Assembly (NCBI RefSeq): GCF_028554725.1
Contig: NC_071671.1
Location: forward strand, 42,354,001-42,418,000
Length of the DNA: 64,000 nt
Direction: 5' to 3'
Source of the DNA: Zeugodacus cucurbitae
Taxonomy: Eukaryota; Arthropoda; Insecta; Diptera; Tephritidae
In this document: piece by piece, positions 57,083-64,000 of the stretch
How the letters are laid out: every line of letters begins with the position of its first letter
Numbering within the stretch: the first letter of the stretch is position 1
Notes under the pieces: generated by a model
Seen by the model: the letters and a program-made list of their open reading frames with translations, nothing else
What the model was told of the DNA's origin: nothing
The model's database searches: none
Translations under genes and position numbers: made by a program

Positions 57083-58987
57083 AGGTGCGCGCTAAACCAT
57101 CCCAATGGCTTCTGCAACAATGCTGTGTTGCCTGCCGCAGAATGCTACAGACTGTCCCTACCACATGCAGCACATTTTGCATCGATCGCTCGCGTTAGTG
57201 TTAGTTCATTACGCAGGCTCAGCGCCCGCAGACAGAAATGCCATTATATATTTGTTGGTGTGTGTGTTCGAAGAAATATTTTCGCAATTTGACTTAAGCG
57301 ACCACTGACAGATTTGGTGAAGCAGAAGGCTGGCAACGCCACCGACTGTTGAACTCTGCCACAGATTGTAAAGCCGTCAAAATGATTCGCCTTCTCGCGT
57401 TCACCAGCTATTCGATATGCTATGGAATTCGGTTTAAAGTGCCCGCTCAAAACAAAAGTGGCTATAATGCTGCCTACTGGACCTGCATACACATACTTAC
57501 GCATTTAGCGGGGGGAGGGACGGGCGAAATAGATGCAAGTCATGCCATTTACTGCCCAAGTCAATTTCACTAAAAGCCAACTGCGCAGTCATTATTGTTG
57601 CGTTGCCCATATACCTACATACTTACATATATACAATGTATGTAAAGTTTTTTTGAATTCTTTGAATGAATGTTGTTGCCAGTCGCTAGTTCCACTGAGC
57701 GATGCCTATTTCTAATGCCACATACGGTACAATGCCAGTGAGTAAAATGCGGGTCCAGACCATAGCATCCTTGGTCATTTCAAGCGAAACCAACACAGAT
57801 TTGCAACCGTTATATGACCATGCCCATATTTGCATTAGCTGGTACTCACACTCACGCCGCATTATGCCTCTGTATTGCTGTGTGTTTGTGTACGTAAATT
57901 ACGAACGGCCATATCGGCCGCAGCGACGAAGCATGTAACGAGCAGCAACTGTCTGCCAGCTGGCGTCTTGCTCCTGCACTGTGGTCGTGAGCTGATGTTG
58001 AAGCGAGAATTCCAAAATTATTCTGTGACAACAGAAATTAATATAACGGAAGTGGGCATGTTAAAACAACTTGTTTTTTCATTTAAGATAATATAAAATG
58101 AGTTAGACATTGATTTTTCAATATTCGGTTCTTATTATGTAAAGATCTACTAAATGATGTCAATACAAAAACTACTTTTTCTCTTAAATATAACCCTAAA
58201 GCACTTTTAGCAATATAGATCAACTATTTATTGCCCAAAGAATTTCTAAATTCATGAATCGTCTTTTAAAACCTCTCTGTCGTGGCTTCGGAATATCTAA
58301 AGAAGTAGTAGTCCTACTAACGAGATATTTATATTGTTTTGGATTCATCACTCACTACAACGAAATACTATTGATTCGATTATCCTCAAGAAGTAACAAA
58401 ATAATGAACCATTTGATTTGATATTTATTACTCAACGGCTAATATTAATGTACAATTGTTGATCTTCAATATTTACATCAAATATCTCGAAATCCGACAA
58501 ACTTTGCATTTGGTATCATATTGTAATGTTAAATAGTTTCCAAGTTCTAGATTTTTTTAAATTTCAGTTTAAAATTATTTAAACGAATTGACTATAGATG
58601 ACCTGTTATAACCAACAATGTTGAGTAGTAACTATTAAATTCTCAAGCAATAAAAAGTAGTGGGAGAAGACTAGATTCTAAAGGATATAAAAAGCTTGGA
58701 AGATAATTAGAAGAAACTGTATGGTATTCAATCATTGAGGAGAATTTTCCTCTTTAAGAAACTGGTTCGTGGTTCAACCACTGTCAAATTGAAAATATGA
58801 AAACTATAGATTTTAATCTGGTACAGAACAACCTATGTCAGCACTAAAAGGGGCAAAAGGCCACCTTTGACTTTAGATAATTTGCATATAGTACAATGCC
58901 CGCTGAAAAAATATAAGAAGATATTTCAAAGTTACTTAATAAACAGTTTCGAGAAGAATGGTAAAATTTAGATGAGCAATAAATAAA
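57083..58987. other. Unique non-coding sequence
   Basis: The part at 57083-57980 is less A+T-rich and the remainder is A+T-rich. No conserved domain or RNA gene seen. Confidence 0.45.
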
Positions 58988-59525
58988 ACAAGTAAGGAAA
59001 GGCTATGTTCGGGTGCAACCGAACATTTTATACTCTCGCAATTTATTTAGAGATTTACCTATATTTTCGGTGAAAAATTACCCTTAAGCACTGAGTTCTT
59101 CATGTTTGATATCAGGGGTCTTGAAAAGTCATGGTTCGATTTTGACAATTTGTGTAAAGTTTTATTTCGCTATCTTTATCGGTTCCTTATGTATACATTA
59201 TAAAGTGAACGAATCAGAAGGATTCAAAACTGAGTTATATGGGAAGTAGGCGTAGTTGTGAACCGATTTCGTCCATTTTCCACACGTGTCATCAGGGTGT
59301 CAAGAAAATATTATATACCGAATTTCATTGAAATTTGTAGAGTAGTTCTTGAGATATGGTTTTTGACCCATAAGTGGGCGACGCCACGCCCATTTTCCAT
59401 TTTGTAAAAAAATCTCAGTGTAGCTTCCTTCTGATATTTTTTCTGCAAAATTAAGTGTTTCTGACGTTTTTCGTTAGTTAGTTAACCCACTTTTAGTAAT
59501 TTTCAACCTAACCTTTGAATGGGAG

Positions 59526-59981
59526 GTGGGCGTGGTTATTATCCGATTTCAACTATTTTCATGGTGTGTGGTGGGGTACGTAAGAGAACAGACTACAGAA
59601 AGTTTGGTTTATATAGCTTTATTGGTTTGCGAGTTAAATACAAATAACCGATTTGTGGGCGGGGTCACGCCCACTTTTCCAAAAAAATTACATTCAAATG
59701 TACCCCTCCCTAATGCGATCCTATGTTCAAAATTTCATTTTCATAACTTTATTTATGGCTTAGTTATAGCTCTTTATGTGTTTTTGGTTTTCGACATTTT
59801 GTGGGCGTGGCAGTGGACCGATTTTGCCCATTTTCGAAAGCAACTCTCTCACGGTCCCAAGGAACATGTGCTCCAAGTTTCATTAAGATATTTCAATTTT
59901 TACTCAAGTAACAGCTTGCACGGACGGACAGACGGACAGACGGACAGACGGACGGACGGACAGACAGACATCTGGATTTGA
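59526..59981 (+). other. Open frame of 151 codons in HBR
   Basis: Starts MGVVIIRFQLFSWCVVGYVR, hydrophobic through about residue 115, ending in the GGACA array (RTDGQTDR-type repeat). The frame at 8728-9105 (minus) shares its first 90 residues with roughly 70% identity by eye, and 34086-34346 shares the PKKLHPNM...SKF part. It has no recognised domain. It may be a by-product of DNA-level similarity. Confidence 0.3.
59921..59970 (+). repeat. GGACA/GGAC short tandem array
   Basis: About eleven alternating ACGGACAG/ACGGACGG units inside the HBR copy. Confidence 0.9.
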
Positions 59982-60188
59982 ACTTTACTCGTCACCCTGA
60001 TCACTTTGGTATATATAACCCTATATCTAACTCGTTTAGTTTTAGGACTTACGAACAACCGTTATGTGGACAAAACTATAATACTCTCTTAGCAACTTTT
60101 GTTGCGAGAGTATAAAAATTGTTCAACATATTTTGTATAAAATTCAATCATTTTAATATTTCTATCTTTATACGATAAATATAAATCC

Positions 60189-61348
60189 TCTATACGTGTG
60201 TTAGTCATTGAACTCCTCCTAAACGGCTGGACCGATTTTGATGAAATTTTTGTGTGTATTCCAGGGGGTTTGAGGATGGTTTAGATTCACAATACGATCA
60301 ACTGGATATTTTTTTTTTAGTTATATTAATTATTTAAAAATTGTTGTTGATGTTAGCACAACTTACATAGGATCCGGCAGTAAATGTGTTGCTAAGCGCA
60401 TAACTCGAGAACAGCTGAAACGATGTCGCTAATTCTTTTTTACAATATAATATAATATGTATGGGTGGTTCTTGTGGAGAAAATTAAAAAAAATGCATGA
60501 AAAAGTCTGAAATCCACACTTTTCTAATCTCCCATACAAACAATTTGTATTCTATAGATATAAAAATGAATTGCTGTTCGTTAGTCTCGCAAAAAGTCGA
60601 GAACGGCCAAACCGTCGGCTAAAAGACCAGTCGGCAAAATCGTCAAAAATAGCGCTATAACGAAGATTTTCCAAATATTCAAGAAGTCGCTGGAGGTACA
60701 GCAAAAGGTCTTGATTGTCGATGAACGTTTTTGGTGAAGCCAGGATTCTGTTAGCAGGTGATTTACGCCAGACTCTTCAATTATTTCTGGATCAATTGTT
60801 ATTGACGTTCTATTCGCATGCCTAAAATTATTTAATTTGTGGCGACACATTAAGAATCGCCAATTAACAACTATCATATAAGCGTTTTTGCAACAATATC
60901 AAATTGCGATTGTGGAAGCAGTTGGAAATGGTAAGGTTGCAGTTGACACTTCGATGGATTAATAACATTTCCAACAGATTTCTGTCACTTCATTGACTCG
61001 AAAGAGAAGACATGAAACTTCAATATGATAACCATAAATGACTGATCGCATGACCGATATTGGTGGTAAAAAAACAAAGTTATCGATGACCTTAATGCGA
61101 CAATTTAGAAATTCGGTCCAAGAGAGTTGACACAGCTACAAACCAGGATGACGTAGTCAATTATCCCAAACTATATAAAATTGCCTTACTATCACCACTC
61201 ACTTTGCAATTAAAAGTAGTGTGAGTTATCATCATGCTGCGTAACATAAATCAATCTCGAGCAATCAATATCGTCGCCGAAGCCAAGATTGGACCTACTT
61301 AATTTAATGTATACCTTAGCCACAAAAACGTGTGGCCGGTTCTGCTAG
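60189..61348 (+). mobile_element. Helitron D, degenerate, with mosaic 5' region
   Basis: Begins TCTATACGTGTGTTAGTCAT, a fly Helitron-type 5' end, and finishes GTGTGGCCGGTTCTGCTAG. The helicase segment NVFGEARILLAGDLRQTL is legible near 60725-60780. The 3' coding region at 61110-61330 matches Helitron A (9450-9700, inverse strand) closely. Two further 5'-end-like segments lie inside at about 60395 and 60554. Confidence 0.8.
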
Positions 61349-64000
61349 AATGATATAAGAAGAGATGGTGGTGATACAAAATACACCAGAATTTACTACC
61401 GGCTACTTAATAGCAATCTGTAATGCAAATTTTGAATCGATAAAATCGAAAATATCTACTTTCTTGTGTTGTGACTTTCGAGATTTTTCACCAATACTTT
61501 CAAAGATAATCGATAAAAATTTAACGTAAAACTTAGTTTTCGATTCGAGACGAATGTGTAATGGACATTAGTTTACGATTATCACTGGACTAAGTAAAGT
61601 AGTGAAGGGTAATTACACAAAAAAGTTGAAACACGAAAAAATCAACTTAAATATTTTTAGGCAGATTGACATATTTTGGATAAAACATAAATGCGAAATT
61701 TCAACTGGAACGAAGTGTAAACGACATTAGAATAATGCAACTATTATTGAAAAAATAGTATTTCCAATTTTGACTTCAGTTTCTGCGGCATCTCACTACT
61801 GTGGCGACGGACAATTCAACAGCTTTCAACCGGCAATGCAACACGATTAATGCCGGAAATGGAAAATGGAACGACCGAATCTATAGTATTGTGAGTGTGT
61901 TGTGCAGCGAATGCGGGCATTAACCAGGCAGTTTACGCAGTGCTTTTCTTATTGCTGTGCGCGCCAGTATTGTTTTGTTAAGCAATTTTTGTTGTTGCCA
62001 TTGTTGTAACAGCCACACAAATTTTGTTGTTCTACCAACTATTGTCAGCCATTTGATTTGCTTGCGCTTTAAACGCTTTTGTTCTCAACCAATCCCTTCT
62101 AAAATACAAAGCCAAGCCAACGCTTGAACAAAACAAGAATTTAATCGGGGACTACAGTGCGTATACGTAATAATTATAGCACGAGCCAGCTATTTTGCGC
62201 AATTGAATGCTCACTGTAGTTTAGTATATGTGCAATTTGTTGGTATGGCATATGTGATGCGTAATTGCATAAACATTGACAGATGGCAGCCGAGTGCTTG
62301 ATTCCTTCCACAGCGTGCACCGGTGCGTATGAGTAACACTATTTACGGTATTCTCGACAATGAGCAAAACTAACAGCAAATGCTTATGAAGGACACACAA
62401 GAAAGAAGTTGATATGAAATATGCATTATTGTTGTTGTTATGAGGACTTTATGAAATGCCTCTAAAACTTTTTTATCCACGAAAGGTGAGGTTTTATAGC
62501 TTTTAACTAAAATATTAACTTAAGTAAAATTTAAGATTTCTAAAAAGAAAGTAGTAGTAGTAGAAAATGTATATTTGTGAATATGAACATTTGTATATTG
62601 AAATGTTAACTATTACTTTTGTTTGCTTTGATGCAACCTACAATAATGGTTTTGAAAGACTTAACATTAGTAACATGAACCAGAAGGTTAAAAGTCGTAA
62701 TTTTCCCATAAACAGAGGAAACTATGTGGATAATCAATTTCGAGAATAAATTGATATTTGCTATCAATCAACTTAAATTATATATTATTTGTATCTTATT
62801 TATTATCTTGCTCGTTTCCAGTCTTTTGAGTCCAGATATAAAGTATTTTGAATACAATAAATGCCATTGCTTCTTCGCTTTTTACACAGTTTTAATCGGC
62901 CCTATTCGAGTTGACGTTTCCAAATTGTTATCGTCGTTTCGTTCCTAAATTCGTATTCTTGAAGTATATCGTAATGCCAAAGATAAGTTATCGAAATTTT
63001 TATAAAGGTATTACATATATAGTATATTTTGAGGCGCTCTTCTTCCAATAAAAACTTCTTTCTTGTGTAACGAGACACATCTTTAAAGCAGTTCTTAATG
63101 GATTTTACGCTATCCTCTATTGACCCTAAACAATGGCACTGTACTTGTTGCACATTGGTTTGTCCCAACAGTTTTATTATCCATCTTTATTTGATTTCTT
63201 TTATTGGATAAATGTTCAGGCGATGGGTATATGTCTGCTGGCGTGTAGACCGAAAGAAGTAGGGGCGATATCTGCGTCCTCCAGACTTTCTTCTTAAATA
63301 TATCCTCGCTTCCGGCTAATCTGGCAACTCTACCTGTTGGTCCAGTTGTTTACCGAACTGCATAAAATTCGCAACAGTTTTTTCCAAAGAAGAATTGTTT
63401 ATTAACTCCTCCTCTCGTTGCTCTAGCTTCGGATAAATCTACCTACAATCACTAGTCGTAGGAAAAGGCTAGGCATAATATTTCTAGTAAAACTTCTGAA
63501 TGGTTCAGTTTGTAGCTCTTTCCTTTTGTCTGATATCAAGTTTAATGTCCCACTTCGTTCATCTAGGCAGTTTAGACCATTACTTTTAAAATCTTCGAGA
63601 ACAAATGTTGAGTTAAACCAACCATTCCACAGTGGGCCAGAAGGTAGGCAAAAGCGGCCAAAACTCGACTATTTTTTTTTAAATTTTTGTTTTGTTTATA
63701 ATAATCTACACATATCAAAGTAGATTTTAGCCAATTTCTGTTACATTTAGTAAAATATTTTTAACTCCGCAGTACTTTGAATTTCAATTCGACAGTAAAA
63801 TTTGATTACGTTTTTTGCGCAAAATAATGAATATAGTTTAAAATTGATAAATATTTCATAAAATTTCGAATTAGTTTCTTAGTCTGTATGGAAAAAGAAG
63901 TAAGTTGCAAGAAAAAAATATTTAAAAAATTTATATATAAAGCATAATACACAAGATTGTTATTCACCGGTGCATATTATTTTTCGACTATGCTCGCTGC
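61349..64000. other. Unique non-coding sequence
   Basis: No transposon ends or RNA genes found. A minus-strand frame at 62902-63168 (88 codons) includes GQTNVQQVQCHCLGSIEDSV and a RKKFLLEEERL helix. Coding-like composition continues in a broken form to about 63300, so it may be a relic gene, but I cannot name it. Confidence 0.4.

Larger units (their letters stand above)
58988..60117 (+). repeat. HBR repeat, most complete copy
   Basis: Starts ACAAGTAAGGAAAGGC. The perfect palindrome GTTCGGGTGCAACCGAAC is at 59007-59024 and TTTTATACTCTCGCAA at 59026-59041. The interior carries repeated GTGGGCGTGGC-like blocks, a GGACA/GGAC array (59921-59970), the TATATAACCCTATATCTAAC block and finally TTGCGAGAGTATAAAA (60102-60117), the inverse of the first box. 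About 1.13 kb. No target duplication was identified and no transposase is encoded. Class is unknown to me. Confidence 0.9.

Noticed and set aside
59921..59970. Independent minisatellite locus
   Set aside because: The GGACA array is an internal part of the HBR repeat, not a separate feature.
60581..60877. Minus-strand 98-codon frame in Helitron D
   Set aside because: The helicase motif reads on the plus strand; this frame is its shadow.

Overview
The window is repeat-rich, A+T-rich eukaryotic DNA, most likely intergenic or intronic DNA of a higher fly. A tephritid fruit fly such as Bactrocera is my best guess. The evidence is dipteran-style simple repeats, two short (59 and 72 bp) GT...AG introns inferred inside one element, and a mix of mariner, hAT, Helitron, pogo-like, Jockey-type and RTE-type elements. 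I found no convincing host protein-coding exon, tRNA, rRNA or CRISPR array. Species assignment is inference.

The backbone is a dispersed repeat (provisionally 'HBR', hairpin-box repeat). One end carries a small palindrome of the type GTTCGGGTGCAACCGAAC beside TTTTATACTCTCGCAA; the other end carries the inverse box TTGCGAGAGTATAAAA. Copies lie near 3.2-3.8, 5.1-5.2, 7.8-11.2, 12.6-13.4, 32.5-34.4, 36.7-37.1, 47.7-53.3 and 59.0-60.1 kb, with fragments inside two Helitrons. Other transposons sit inside HBR copies: a hAT (7935-8707), Helitrons (9439-11104; 33048-33358), pogo-like elements (33473-33981; 47953-48495) and a Jockey-type LINE (49646-53240). Several of these have clean target-site duplications, so a relative order of insertion can be read.

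Three elements keep a long reading frame. A mariner-type element at 5800-7108 has an uninterrupted 361-codon transposase with a complete D159/D252/D289 triad and is inserted at TA in a decayed Jockey-type relic. The Jockey-type LINE at 49646-53240 has an intact 887-codon endonuclease/reverse transcriptase, a damaged ORF1 containing a 60-bp tandem duplication, an A tail and a target-site duplication. An RTE-type LINE at 54158-56801 has an intact reverse-transcriptase half but a deleted endonuclease; it is flanked by 281-bp direct repeats that differ at only three positions.

The most novel-looking object is a 2.4-kb element at 13681-16105. It has CYCTGAAAAAAAAA terminal inverted repeats, a TA duplication and about a dozen AAGTATTT/AAATACTTT motifs packed into both ends. 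On the minus strand it carries a spliced, lightly damaged gene: an N-terminal SAM-like region, a WP...GY..IDIDFD region and a C-terminal domain of unknown function. A separate two-finger C2H2 reading frame overlaps the end of that gene. I recognise no transposase in it. Other structures include a 422-bp foldback element with 8-bp duplications (17977-18398), perfect 40-bp inverted repeats (28478-29140), composite Helitrons that share an HBR tail, and a 179-bp LINE tail with perfect 13-bp duplications (44116-44294). The remaining stretches look like unique non-coding DNA with simple repeats.
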